In this document: positions 11,601-23,161 of the stretch, in pieces
Numbering within the stretch: the stretch's first letter is position 1
Layout of the letters: each line of letters starts with the position of its first letter
DNA from: Pterobdella sp. o SKG-2022
Lineage: Eukaryota; Annelida; Clitellata; Hirudinida; Piscicolidae
Reading direction: 5' to 3'
NCBI GenBank assembly: GCA_964035795.1
Contig: OZ038320.1
Location: forward strand, 23,454,589-23,518,588
Length of the DNA stretch: 64,000 bases
The notes under the pieces: generated by a model
The model's database searches: none
Told to the model about the DNA's origin: nothing
Seen by the model: only the letters and a program-made list of their open reading frames with translations
Made by a program: the position numbers and the translations under genes

Positions 11601-14600
11601 AAGCTTTACATTATATTCTTCAAAAAAACTCGTTTTTTTATAATTTATTATATTTCTTAGTATTTGCTATTTATTTTAAAAACGTATATTTTATTAAAAC
11701 TCATAATGATTAAAGTCATAATAGAAAAATATATATTCCGCACTTGAGGAGGAGGAATATTGTTAACTACTTCTGGGTAGACTATGAAGGCTAAACCTGG
11801 ACCTATAAAAGCGGTTTCATTAAAAAATGAGTTTTCCCCTTTAAAAACGAAAATTAGCTTCTATTTCTTATTTTTCTCAACATTTTGTTGAAAAATCAAA
11901 CCTTGATTGATGACATTTTCAACTTTTTGGTCGAGTTTGTAAGCCATATGACCCACAATGGCAAATATGGTGAAACCTGCCATAATGCTAGTGACGGCAT
12001 CCAATCCTACCACTAACATCGTGTCCCTTTTCAGATTCATATATAATAATTACAGTAATTAAATGATAATTATTTTTATGACCATTAAAATAATTCTTTT
12101 TTTAATATTTTTTTTTCCAAAATGATCATAATAGTAAAGATGATGGTATGCACTTGTTTGGAGTTTCAATTTAAACTTTGTATTTCAAATTCTAGATTGG
12201 TTGCAAAAACCAAATCAAATTTTGCTAAAGATACTTCAATTTCAAGCTGAAGATTTCTCTTTCTCTAAACATCTACGCGTCTTTATTATTTTTTGTAGCT
12301 ATACAAATGAGCAATTCTGTTGTGATTGTCATGAATTTATTCAATTTTTTTGAAGCAACTTTATAATTAGCATATAAATCCTACAAGCATTGGTGAATTG
12401 GCTCTCTTTTAAATAAAACAATAGTGTATCAAAGTGTATAATGAAACGCATCTTCGATTTCGGATGAAAATGGCATAATACCAATTAAGTAAAACTGTTT
12501 TATCGATTCAGCAATAATAAAAATTTTAAGGTTTCTACTGTTTTTTTTTTGATTGACCTTAAATTAATTTACGTTGAAAGCATAACAAGATTCCACCCAT
12601 AAAATACCTTTATTTTACCTTCATAAAAACATGATACAAACGCATTGGTATAACTATTAAAAGTAATAGTGAGAAGTGCTAAATGAAAATTCATTTTCAA
12701 GCCAATTAAATAAAAAATTAAAACTGTAGTTTTCAAAAATAATAAAAATTGTATCAGTCTAAATATTCAGTTTAACTGAAAAAAATAGACGTTTTAATAA
12801 TTAATCAAGTTTTGCTTTAAAAATTTTTTTTGATTCTGGGGTATCTCATACACTTAATTTGAATTTTGAACAATTTTGTTTTGTTTTTCTTTTCACTATT
12901 GTAATGTTCCGTATAACCTCTTATGTATAATGTTTTCCAAAGACAATATATCGATTGTTTCACCAGCCTAGTCTCACCGAAACTAAGTCTCAAAACAAAA
13001 TCCTCAATAAAAAAATTAATTTTTTCCAAGACATAATTTGAAAAAATTAATTAAAACTTAAATTAATAGTTATAAAAATAACCATGAAAATTTCATTGTA
13101 AAATTGCATAAACACGAAGAAAAGAATCGGTAGTGTCTAATCGAAAGCTGTACTGGGTGCTGAATTATCACTAGCCATAAATCATCTTTTTTGAAAAAAA
13201 AAAGAACATATTTCTTTAGCTAAGTCATGTTTAGCTTAGTAATTTAAGAAAAATATTTGAAACAAAATTCACGTTGTTTCATTGCGATATAATAAACTAT
13301 CAAAAACTTACATCTATAACAAACCCCTCTATTTATAATCAAAGTACACACCTATAGATATTATTATGAAACTTGTTGTAGCTAGAGAACGTCATAAGAC
13401 CTCCCATGCCAACACTCAGTGAAAACAACACTTGTCCTGCTGCATCTATCCACACCTGTGTAGTTATTCTACTTGGTGTCTAATGAAGTTTTTCTTATTG
13501 CTTTGGAATGTGAGCTCTATTAATTAAACCTCTCAACTTAAATATAAATACATAATTTGTGTTTTCTAGTTTCTCAAATTCAGGTAGGCACATATAGTTA
13601 CTATAACATTAAAGTATATGTTGAAACTATATGATATTTTAAATCACTAAAAATTTTTAAAAGTTTCTCGATTCGGTTATATGGAAAAACTACGAATTTT
13701 GTTATAATTATTTATTGTGAGATAAAGAGAATGTCTTTTTGAACTACAAGTATTCAAAAATCCAAAACCATCAAAATGCTCATGTTTTTGTCTTTTTGAA
13801 AAATTAAACGCTTATATATTTTGTTTATAAAATATTTTTGTTACTAGACTATTAGTGGCAATTGAAGCTAAGTATGTAAACGCAGGCGATTTCTGTATAA
13901 ACCAATAGGATTGAAGCAGACCTGGACTAAATTTTTTAAAGTTGTTATCTCTTCCGTTAAGAAAGCATTGTTTTGGTTTGGTTTTTTTCTATTTTCCATC
14001 AGTATTTTTGAAATAAATTATACCATTTGAATGCTTTCTTAGCAGGAAAAATAGCAATTTAAAAAAATTTTGTTAAAATCTGCTTCAATCCACTGATCAG
14101 TGAAAAACATGCTTTTATTTCTATAGAAAAGGTGAAATGCTTGTCTGAATTATTAACTTGATTCAAAATGCATTAAATAATTCATTAAAATAAATTAAAG
14201 CATACAATTTTTTAGGGCTAAATGCTTTTAACAGATACGTCTAAGAAGTTTTTGTGTTTGAACTTTTGAAAATAACTGAGTTATTAATGTTTAAAAAATT
14301 TATTATTCTTTCCCCATTTATTTTTTTATCATTATCAAAACAGTGTTGAAGGTTGGACGATTGTGTTCCAAGCGAATACGTTTACTAAGGTTTGAATAAT
14401 ACAGAATAAAAATGAATGCTTAGATTAGAGTTTAAAATACACACTTTTTGTATGAAGTTCGTTAAGTGTTTGATGAAAAATACATTGACAGTCACATTTA
14501 CAAGAAAGATTAATCGTTAAAAAACTTAGTTTTTATTATTTTTGAAAACGTTCATTCAATAAATCAAGGAGTTGAGATTTCGAATTTTTTGTTAAAAATT

Positions 14601-17600
14601 TTTCAACAATTTTCCATATTTTCAATAATTCAGCTTTGAGAATACTGCGAAGTAAAATGAATATTCAATTTTTTATTTAATAATTTTGATTATGCGTAGT
14701 TATTTAACTATACCCATCAAGTAAGCACATGTTAGTAATGTTAAGAAAAACTTATGAAAAAGAAACTTTGGGTTTTTTTACAATGATGTTTCATAAATCA
14801 TGTTTATTATGTACCTGTTACTGAAGTAAACTGATTAATTTTGATTTCATGTTATCGGTAAAAATATGGAGCATTGTTTGACATTTTATTTTTAATGCAC
14901 CCAACTTTCGTAAAGTGAAATTACATTATCAATTACGTGATAATGAAAGTACCTGGTGATTTTGCATTTAGAAGGCTTAGTACTTTAAAAATAAAATGTG
15001 AAACAGTGTTCTATCATTTATAGGGTTAAATTGGTTAGCTTGAAATATCATTATCAAACTTTAAATATTGAAATACTACAAACGAGCTAAATTCAACTAA
15101 CACACGAATTAAGCCAATATGAAAGTTGTCAAATAGATGGAAACTTTTTTTTTAAAAATAAAAAATTTTTATCATTTTTTAAAACGAATTGAATTCAACA
15201 AATAACGAACCCCAGCATCAGCCAGCCGGTGCCATTGTGGGTTAATATAGAACAAAATGCCGTCATACGACCCTTGCAAGGTCAAGCCTCTGATCAACAA
15301 GATGAACAACACAACGTATGGAAAAATTGCAGTGAAGTATACTACCTGAATTGAATATTTTTGAAAATATACTAGTTTAAAAGTATTAGCAATGATTCAA
15401 ACTATAAAATAATTTCTTCATTTGTGAAAAAAGCCACTTGTTTCAAAAAAAATTAAAAACCAAGTGGTTTTATCACTTGAATTATCATTGTTGAAATTAA
15501 ATCACTTTGCCAGTAGATTTGATTCCTTTGACGGTACAAAGCCAACAAACAACCCAGGCAAGCAGAAGAACCAGCACTAACTCCCATTGCAACTCTCCTG
15601 ATACATCTATCGAACCACTTTCATTCAAAACTCTTTTTCTGTCACATATGTGGTTGAAATTGTTATATTTCACGTCGAGCTAGACCATTAATTTTCAAAT
15701 AACGAAAAATATAAACAATAGTTTATTGTCGTTTGAAGATTGAAACAAGTCAGCTGTTAATTTTTATTAATTTTACTCAATTGTTTTTCACATGAATCTG
15801 TGAAAACTTTATAAAACGAAAATTGATTTTTTGAAGTTCCTAATTGCTGGATGTGTTTGAATAATAATATGAAACAGTAAATCAAAATGTCAAGTTCAAA
15901 ATTTTTTATATATCAAGCCAAAGCAACAAATGCTAAATTACGGATATTTAAATTTTTTTTATTTTATTAAAAAAGTACGAGACTTCAATTAAAATGTATC
16001 ATTTTTAGTCCCTGAAAATGTGATATTTATTAAGAAGCTACATACTTCACAAAAAAATAAAGGAATAAAAATTTTGACGTTTAAACAACAATTTAAGATG
16101 TTAAAACCTGAAATACTGCTGAGAAGCGGATACCCTAGTCTCATTCACATAAGTGACATTACAAGCAAGGGCTTCTTGTTGGTCTTCACAGATAGTACTA
16201 TTGTAGCAGGTTTGGTTAAACCACCAGTGAGAATATGTACCGTTAAAAAATGTACCATTATTAAGCTTCTCGCATTCTTTTGCTTCATTAAGTGAGTAAC
16301 AATCTGGGAGTAGTTGTGATTTGTATTGTGACAAAACGAAATTTTAATTTTAATAAAAGATTTTCATGTGAGCTTTAAAATAATCAGTAAGACTGATTTT
16401 ATTTTTTTTTATTTTACACTCAAATATTCATTAACTTGAAATATTTTGGATCAATAATGAAATAAAAATCAAATCTTTTGTAGAAAAATGTTTATGGTTA
16501 ATTCAGCTTTAAATTTATACAACATGAAAAAATACATAATATAAATTTCGCATTTATTTTATAACATAGAACCTCAATTGAGACAAATATAGGATAGAAA
16601 AAAGAACAAAAAACCTAAAATAAATCAAAAAAATTATTAGAATAAATTGGCAACTTACTTGGGGTATTGTATGCATTCGTACAACCCTGCCAAGGTAGTG
16701 GACTTTGCCAAGAAGCGAAAAGGTAATAAAAAGACCAAGCCATTATAATGTTATAGCTTATACTGGTCAAAAAAGTGATAATTTCCATTCCGAGACCTAT
16801 TCCTAGTTTAGTGAAAAAATAGTATTGAATTTGAAGAAATGTATAAAAACCAGTAAATAAAATTTATTTCATTTTTAATTTCTTGTGTATTAACTGCATC
16901 AATTTTATTCCTTGTAGTAACATGCTGCTTTGCTTTAAAATTTCGATTTCAAATATCAAGAAATTGATATTATGACATTTTTTTTTCCAACTTGGTAAAT
17001 GCTTTTAGTCAATAACAGCAAGGAAAATTTTCCAAGTTTTAGAAGGACGGATCTTCATTGTAAAAGCTAAAATAAAATTGTTTCAAATGAAACAACTCCT
17101 TTTAATCACCATATGAACAGTATATAACTCCTTTATTTCACTCATTTTGCATTATCTATTTGTTACAAAACATGTCGCTTTTTTTGGTACCATTTATTAT
17201 AATGATAGGCTTTCGCTAGTGAGAGCTTCTGTTTTATTGTGGTTTTTTGACTTATTTAAAATCAATAAATTTTTAAAAAGTGTTTTCTGTTTTTTCTTGT
17301 TTTAATGCATGTTTCAGCGAAAATCAAACGAAAAACATCACCACGGGAATTTTTAACATTTTTCCTCATTTCAAACTTTTTTTTCAAATGATTGTGAAAA
17401 TATGATGGGCTTTTGGTATAAATAATTTGTAAGAAAGTGAATTTCTGTCAATAAAAATCTATACCTTAGATTTTTTTTACTCTACATTTTTAAAATTTAT
17501 TACAAATTTTAATTGATTTATTCTAATCTATTTTGGCTTGAAAAATAAAATTATCTATAAATAATATTTTTACTAGGTAAAAATTTAAAAAAAATTCTCA

Positions 17601-20600
17601 TTAGTAGAATTGACTGCAGTCTACCTCGGATACTAATACACAAACAGCAAAATAAGCTAAGATGGATAATTTAATATCTGATCATCAAAATCAATTGCAA
17701 AAAAAAATTATTTGTCTTGGTTGAATAAATTTCTTTTTCAGAAAAATTTCATGATCAAAAAAACTGCCAACAATTAATAAAAATTCAAGATAAATTAAAT
17801 CAAAAAAAGTTCAATTTTTCAATAAACTTGCCGGTGAACAAAGGACAAATGGACCATAAATGCATGGGACCAGCGCCACTATATTGACCCACAATCATTT
17901 CAATGAGGAAACTAGGCAAACCAATCATGGCCAGCATAATCAGATATGGGAGCAGAAATGCACCTTTGAATATCAGTCTATTAAAAAATGCCAAAAATGT
18001 GATTAAAGCTTGGAAAATAAATAATGTATACGTTTCCTTTTTAAATCATCAATCGAGACGTAATATTACGATTTCAGCAGGCTAAGTTAACCACCTGCCT
18101 AAAATCAATAACATAAATCTATATGTCGTTATAAAGATTAACCCAATGTATCAGCATCACAACTGTAAACAAACCTGACTAGGTTTTATACTTTTAATAT
18201 TTTTATGAGCGAGTTTTTCCATTAATAAAACTTTTTTTTCAAAATTTATAAAACACATTGAACAAATCTAATTTTTTTTTTGTTCAAAATTATTTGGCAG
18301 TTTTGTTTTGATATACTCAACATAATACACCAGTTAAAATAAAAAGAGTTTTAGCATTTATACCTTTTAGGTGTATCACGCCTATAGTATAGTAACGAAT
18401 GTTAATACACGCGCTTTTATTGAACTTGAAGTAAAATTTACAAGTAGTCAATAAATTAAAATCTAATAATTTAGAAAGCTATCAAATTTTTCAAAATTAA
18501 TCAGTACAGAAATTTTACCTCCGCCATTTTTATAGACTAGATATGGAAATCTCCAAACGTTACCAAGACCAACTGCATAGCCCAGGCATGAGAGCACAAA
18601 CTCTGCCTTGTCTTTAAAGTATTTTTTATATAATTTATTTTTATAAATAATCATTTAAAATTTTAAATAAGAATACAATCGAAAAAAAATGACAGCTTCC
18701 AATTTAAGTAATAACGGGTGAGTGGAAGGTAAGAAAATTGAAATTTATAATAACTAACAAATTGGCCTTGAAGACTTTGTTATTTGTATGCTACTTTGAA
18801 AATATTATTTAGTTAGTTCTTTTTTGTTTTTTTTTTGTTATAGAGCGGTAAGGCTTGATAAGAATTAAAAGCCTCCTAATGTGATGTGACATTTTGGACA
18901 AAAAAAAACTTTTTGCTGGACTAAATATTTAAAATTGAAACTACAGCTTAACTTTCTTGATTTTAAGATTACACAAAACTTTTTAATTTTGAAACTATTA
19001 CACCTCTTACTACTTCATCAGTTATTTTAAGATTGGACTACTACATCGCTCTCTTTTGCGGGTTTAGCAAACTATCTTTTGCGCAAACATCAATCTTTCC
19101 AAAGCCATGCAGAAAAAACTTTTAGTTCACTACTTTGGCTCTTTCAGTGTCTGTTCTGATTTTCTGAACTGGTTACTAGTTTTACAAAATGCCAGTAATG
19201 TAATGTAATGTAATGGGTTTTTTATAAAGCGCTTGCTACAAATTTAATGTGGAGAAAACACACTGTGGAACAGATTTTAATTGTCGGCCCACGTGGGATC
19301 GAGTCCGGTAACTTTACACTAATGCTCTACCTTTTAGTTATAGGAATCGTAAAAACTTCCTTAGCCTATTGCTTGCATTCTCAAGAATGCCAATCCATCT
19401 TTATATATATAGTTTTCTTTTCTATCTTGCAACCGCTTAGATCTTATTAATCTGGTTTCTAGCTATATCAATCAATCTCTCAAAGCTTGTTTCATTTCAT
19501 CAAACCCCAAGTCTGTGGAATTATTTTGCCCAAATTGCGTTTATCACTTTTCTTCAAAAATTTTCACGAACTTTTGAATAAGCTTCTTTTATCATAGCAT
19601 TCTAGCCTTTATTCTGCATACAATTTCAAATGCTTCTAAAGCAAACCCCGTTTGAATGTTGAGCAATAATCAAATAAATTAGATAACAATTACTAACTAA
19701 CTTTGCCAGTGTCCTCTTTCTGCTTCCTCTTCCTCTTCCTCATCGTCTTCTTCTTCCTCATCATCTTCATTTGGTGCTCTTCTTGCCTTTTATGGCATTT
19801 TTGATTTATTATTTTTTCAGAATCTTTTTTATTTTATATTTAAATGGAGATTTGATTAAAGATGTAAATATCACAAAGAATATTGATTTGCATGAAGCGA
19901 GATGTAGTAAATCATTTAACTGTGTTTGTATCCCATTAGTACTGAAACTTATAGCTAAAGATCTCGTGTGAAAGTTTTAACTGTTTTCCAAATGAATTTT
20001 AGCATTCAATTATGAAATTGCAAGTTTTTTCAGTCAAGTTATGATTATTCAATATTGTTTATTTAAGTAACTTTTTTTATTCTATTACACACGATTTGTG
20101 ATAAATATAAAAATTTTCAGTATTTTGTTTTGAATATTATCTAAATTTAAGTATTGATTTTTCATTTTTTTTTTAGTTTTATCCCAATTCAAAAATCGAT
20201 TTGTGCTACAAAATGTACAATCATATTACGCTTACTATAGAAAGCATATAGTTTTGGACCAGGTTTCTTTAAATTTTTCATTTCTAGCACTAAAAGGCAT
20301 TTAAAGACATTATTCATTTCAGAAATATTTATAGAAAGATAGCAAAACAATACAAAACCAAAAAAATGCTCACTTAGCTGAAGAAATAGTGAATTAAAAA
20401 AATGTCAAAATCTGCTTCAATACTAGGTAAAAGGTAAAAAACGTTATGATTTCTATAGTAAGCGTGACTTCCATGTACGTTTCTATTTCAACTGATTTAT
20501 TTGACACATATACTCTAACATAGTAAAACATATTAATATTTTATTTTAAAAAAATAGTTTTTTATATTCATTTTTCTAAGATTTTTGCTTGATGCGATTA

Positions 20601-20918
20601 TTCAATACAAATTTCAACATAATTTTTAAACCAACTATACAAACATTAGCTCAAAATAAAAATTTTTTCAAAAGCAGAGTGATTTGAACTTACTTGTGAA
20701 TCGCCATCAAAACCTTTGTTAGTGTAATCTTTTTTTTTGTTTTTTTCTGAGCTTCTTCTCCCAAAAGAATTGTAACCTTCACTCTGAAAATCCTTATTTT
20801 CTGCCACTGTATCAAAGTTACTCAGCTCATTTTTTTCTGAATATTTCTTTCCAACCACTTCGTTATTTTTTTCAGCATAAGCTTTCCCGAAAGGATTATA
20901 ATGAGGTTTGTCAGTCAT
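8654..20918 (-). CDS. SLC6 family sodium-coupled amino-acid/neurotransmitter symporter
   Basis: Twelve-helix plasma-membrane symporter (SLC6/NSS fold) that couples Na+ (and usually Cl-) to uptake of a small amino compound. Exons in transcript order: 20694-20918 (probable), 18519-18611, 17832-17963, 16659-16802, 16108-16303, 15506-15617, 15211-15345, 13352-13455, 11902-12026, 11744-11802, 11355-11408, 10393-10521, 9718-9817, 9349-9449, 8654-8860. Phases agree from the second exon to the TAA stop. TM1 reads [15 protein letters not shown]. The glycine where monoamine transporters carry Asp favours an amino-acid substrate. Extracellular loop 2 (16108-16303) has the usual Cys pair and about six N-glycosylation sequons. 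TM6-TM7 read [17 protein letters not shown]. Exon 1 encodes a polar, Lys/Asn-rich N-terminal tail. Its phase (0) does not match the next acceptor (phase 1), so a small linking exon or another first exon is missing. One intron is GC-AG. Confidence 0.9.
9916..9978. repeat. Short imperfect inverted repeat in an SLC6 intron
   Basis: TATAGGATCCAATGTGT (9916-9932) is nearly the reverse complement of 9962-9978, with a 29-base spacer. It could be the core of a foldback element or only a local hairpin. Confidence 0.5.
10243..10318 (-). mobile_element. tRNA-derived SINE head
   Basis: On the minus strand this reads as a tRNA-like unit: box A TAGCTCAGCTGATAGAGC and box B GGGTTTAATCCC, starting GTCGGCA. 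The acceptor and T stems do not pair well, and a related tRNA-like sequence at 19270-19345 is fused to a SINE body. I therefore call a SINE and not a functional tRNA gene. It lies in the SLC6 intron between the exons at 10393 and 9817. Sequence further downstream on the minus strand, to about 10170, may be the SINE body. Confidence 0.65.
10905..11065 (+). mobile_element. Possible LINE 3' untranslated fragment
   Basis: Around 10980 the string ACGGTATA followed by CATACCCTTGAA and CCATTGTTTTAAT resembles 4188-4230, next to the LINE fragment there. It carries no recognisable coding sequence. Confidence 0.3.
13908..14090. mobile_element. Inverted-repeat MITE-like element B1
   Basis: Arms of about 60 bases: 13908-13970 begins GGATTGAAGCAGA, and 14023-14090 ends TCTGCTTCAATCC. 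The arms include the AAGAAAGCATT / AATGCTTTCTT pair near the centre. Related AAATCTGCTTCAAT sequence occurs at 20409. It is intronic in SLC6 and encodes no protein. Confidence 0.7.
14880..15000. mobile_element. Inverted-repeat hairpin element in an SLC6 intron
   Basis: The outer arms CATTTTATTTTTAA (about 14882) and TTAAAAATAAAATG (about 14985) are exact reverse complements. The middle holds CATTATCA and TGATAATG around a short spacer, like the A-family hairpins at 3160 and 56168. It is probably a diverged member. Confidence 0.5.
16803..17831 (-). other. GC-AG intron of the SLC6 gene
   Basis: The exon ending ...TTC ACC G is followed by GCAAGT, not GT. The acceptor CTAG precedes GAATAGGTCTCGG. 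Only this junction keeps the frame and gives the conserved CPLFTGIGLGME reading. GCAAGT is the known consensus for GC donors. Confidence 0.8.
17600..17640. repeat. Possible terminal sequence of the 51-kb inverted-repeat family
   Basis: TTGACTGCAGTCTACCT followed by GATACTAATAC resembles the outer end of the element at 51204-51694 (TTGACAGCAGTCGACCT and ATTGATAC). It is short and could be chance. Confidence 0.3.
19030..19680 (+). mobile_element. Old L2/CR1-like LINE fragment split by a SINE
   Basis: 19030-19190 matches, with many changes, 50680-50830 of the larger LINE copy (TTTTGCGGGTTTAGCAAAC, then ACTACTTTGG). 19350-19680 continues the match to 50860-51180, up to the tail. The 155 bases between them are a SINE, so the LINE is the older insertion. 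It is intronic in SLC6. Confidence 0.75.
19192..19345 (-). mobile_element. tRNA-derived SINE nested in a LINE
   Basis: On the minus strand a tRNA-like head (CCGGACTCGATCCCACGTGG at the box B end) is followed by a short body. It ends AGCGCTTTATAAAAAACCC with an (ATTAC)n tail at 19195-19213. The AGCGCTTTATAAA end resembles the 3' termini of the L2-like LINEs here, which suggests LINE-driven mobilisation. Confidence 0.7.
19726..19775. repeat. Pyrimidine-rich simple repeat
   Basis: Interrupted TTC/TCC triplets (CCTCTTCCTCTTCC, CTTCTTCTTCC). Low-complexity sequence inside the first SLC6 intron. Confidence 0.7.
20224..20467. mobile_element. Inverted-repeat MITE-like element B2
   Basis: The end at 20227-20250 (ACGCTTACTATAGAAAGCAT) is mirrored by 20443-20467 (TATGATTTCTATAGTAAGCG). 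An internal AAATCTGCTTCAAT links it to the element at 13908. It has no coding capacity. Confidence 0.55.
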
Positions 20919-21034
20919 TTTGCTGTTTTTGTATTTTTTGTATTCAGTTAATGTGTTATGTTGCTTATATTGTTTTTTAACATATATTTATATTATTTGC
21001 ATAAATTGCGAAAAGTGAGCTCAAACAATGAGCC

Positions 21035-21042
21035 TTTTTATA
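21035..21042 (-). promoter_or_regulatory. TATA box of the SLC6 gene
   Basis: Minus-strand GTATAAAAAGGC is a near-consensus TATA box about 117 bases upstream of the ATG at 20918. A start about 30 bases downstream would leave a leader near 90 nt. This supports the Lys/Asn-rich exon as the true first exon. Confidence 0.55.
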
Positions 21043-21059
21043 CTGGTTTTGTTTCGCAT

Positions 21060-23161
21060 TGATATTTATGTGAGTGTATATTTATACATATAAGTGCCGT
21101 GCAAATCCAATGAGCTATGAATAAAATCTTTCGTTTTCAATGTTATTCATTCACGCACATAGCTCAGTGCTCCCTATGAAACTTTCATTATAAAAAGAAA
21201 ACAAAACTCTTGTACTATGAGAAAAAAATAATTTTTCAATAGTTCAACTGAATTTTTTAACCAAATTTAAATTCATTTTTTTCATTAGTTAATCATGAAA
21301 GAAAGTCAGCGACCGCAGAGATCTAGGTCTTCTTACTAACGATAAGACGAATTTAAAAAATAACTTAAAACTTTCTATATCCGAGTCTAATGAAATGATA
21401 GAATAGGTTACAAAAAAGTTTCTTGAAATTTTCAAAATTATATGAATCACTAAGCATACTGCGTACCAATTTGAATCCATAGCAACTGTGGTAGAGTGAA
21501 AAAGGTTTTCAGCAGGTATATAAAAAAGTAATAACATATATGGGTTTAGTAGTATATAATGATAGGCTAAACGTACTGAAAGTAAAGTTTAGCGGAAAGC
21601 TAGAGGCGAATTTCTAAGATTAAAATATACAGCAATTACTCAGTTTTAAGGAATAGTTTACAAAAAGATGTTAATAGTAACAATCCAATAGTCAAATTCA
21701 ACTTTATGAACAATAATAAGAATAGTTTAGAAACAATCTTTACATTATCTTTCTTAGAAGTTTTCTGGAATGTAGTTACTTTAGTTTTTTTGAACCGTTG
21801 AAATCACTTTCAAAATATTCACCATCAAAATACGTTTGTATTGAAAAATTATTTTTCACATTAAATTATCTTTATAAGTTCAAATACCTTGCATTTGGTT
21901 TATTTTAAAAATTTTACTAATCTCAAATCTTTTTTTATGTCATCTTTGTTGCCAAAAGAATAACCATCAGTTAGATCCAAGGCTGGCAATTCTACAATGT
22001 TATATATAACTTGATAAACCCACCAGGATAGGTAAAGTAGCGAGAGCTCGCACTTTTGAGCGTGGATTTTTGTGAGCGTTTTTTGTTTTTTATGTTAAAC
22101 GTTGAATACAAAAATGGTTTTTGTACTTTTCTTTTGGCTCTTATCCGGATTTTAACGTTTTATACAATTACGCTGATTAGACTGTCATTCTTTTGTAAGA
22201 TTTTTAGTAGATTTTGATAAAATAAACGCTAAAAGTTAGTTTTTCAAGTCTTTTATAATCAGTTGAAATAGAGGATTTCAATTAAAGACACTAATCAATG
22301 TACCATATAAAATAAATATATAAACAACCTCAATTTTATTTGCATTTTTTGAATATATCTTATAAATAATGGTATTTCAACTGATTTAAAAAATTCTTCA
22401 TATTTATGAAAAAAAAATTAGATATCAACTAGCTTTTTGAACAACACAAAACCTGCATTCATACAACTGTCATCTTTGCAAAATACCGAGTTGCAGTGTG
22501 GAAATAAAAAACAGGACGAAAAACTTACAAAGTACTGAAAAAGAATGAAATCACTTGTAAAGTAAAATTTTAAATAAGAAACGGCATGAATATAAAACAA
22601 AAACATGGGAATAAATACTTTTAAAATGCAATGACAGCGATTAAGGTTTGAATCAGGATTAGTTCCAAAAACTATATATCTAAGCGTAGAGCAATTTGAA
22701 ACGTTTCCACAAGTTTTCAAAATTTTTAACCAAGCTAATAAATATACTATGACTCATTTAAGCGTAATTTGATCGGCTCTACGATTGCGTCTATAATTTC
22801 ATTTATATCTATAATTTAGAACTGTTATAACAATGATATAAACTTGTCATTAGTGCGATATCAAACTTTTGATGATTTATTAAATGAGCATAGAGAAAAG
22901 AAATTCTCAAAACCGATAAGTCGACTATTAGGTAACTCCTAACTGCGCTTTTACAGGATGCTACCACATATAAACTTAAAACCAATAAGCATATTAGGAA
23001 ATAACAGATAAAATTGAAAAAATACAATTACTGGAAGAAAATTTAATATTTGTACGAAAAAAAATCTTTACAACACAAAAATAACACATACTTAGATCAT
23101 GATGAACTTTTAAAAATGAAAAATATTTTAAATTTTTGACGACATTCCTCTAATTAGTATG
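21060..23161. other. Intergenic region between SLC6 and the SLC49A4-like gene
   Basis: About 2 kb upstream of SLC6 and downstream of the SLC49A4-like gene. Short open frames near 21289-21537, 22418-22720 and 22809-23027 show no family resemblance or splice context, and I treat them as chance. No repeat was recognised. Confidence 0.4.

Noticed and set aside
20473..20486. A 14-nt microexon (KRTWK) linking SLC6 exon 1 to TM1
   Set aside because: The residues fit the Arg/Trp gate, but the phase is wrong and the site overlaps the end of a MITE-like element.
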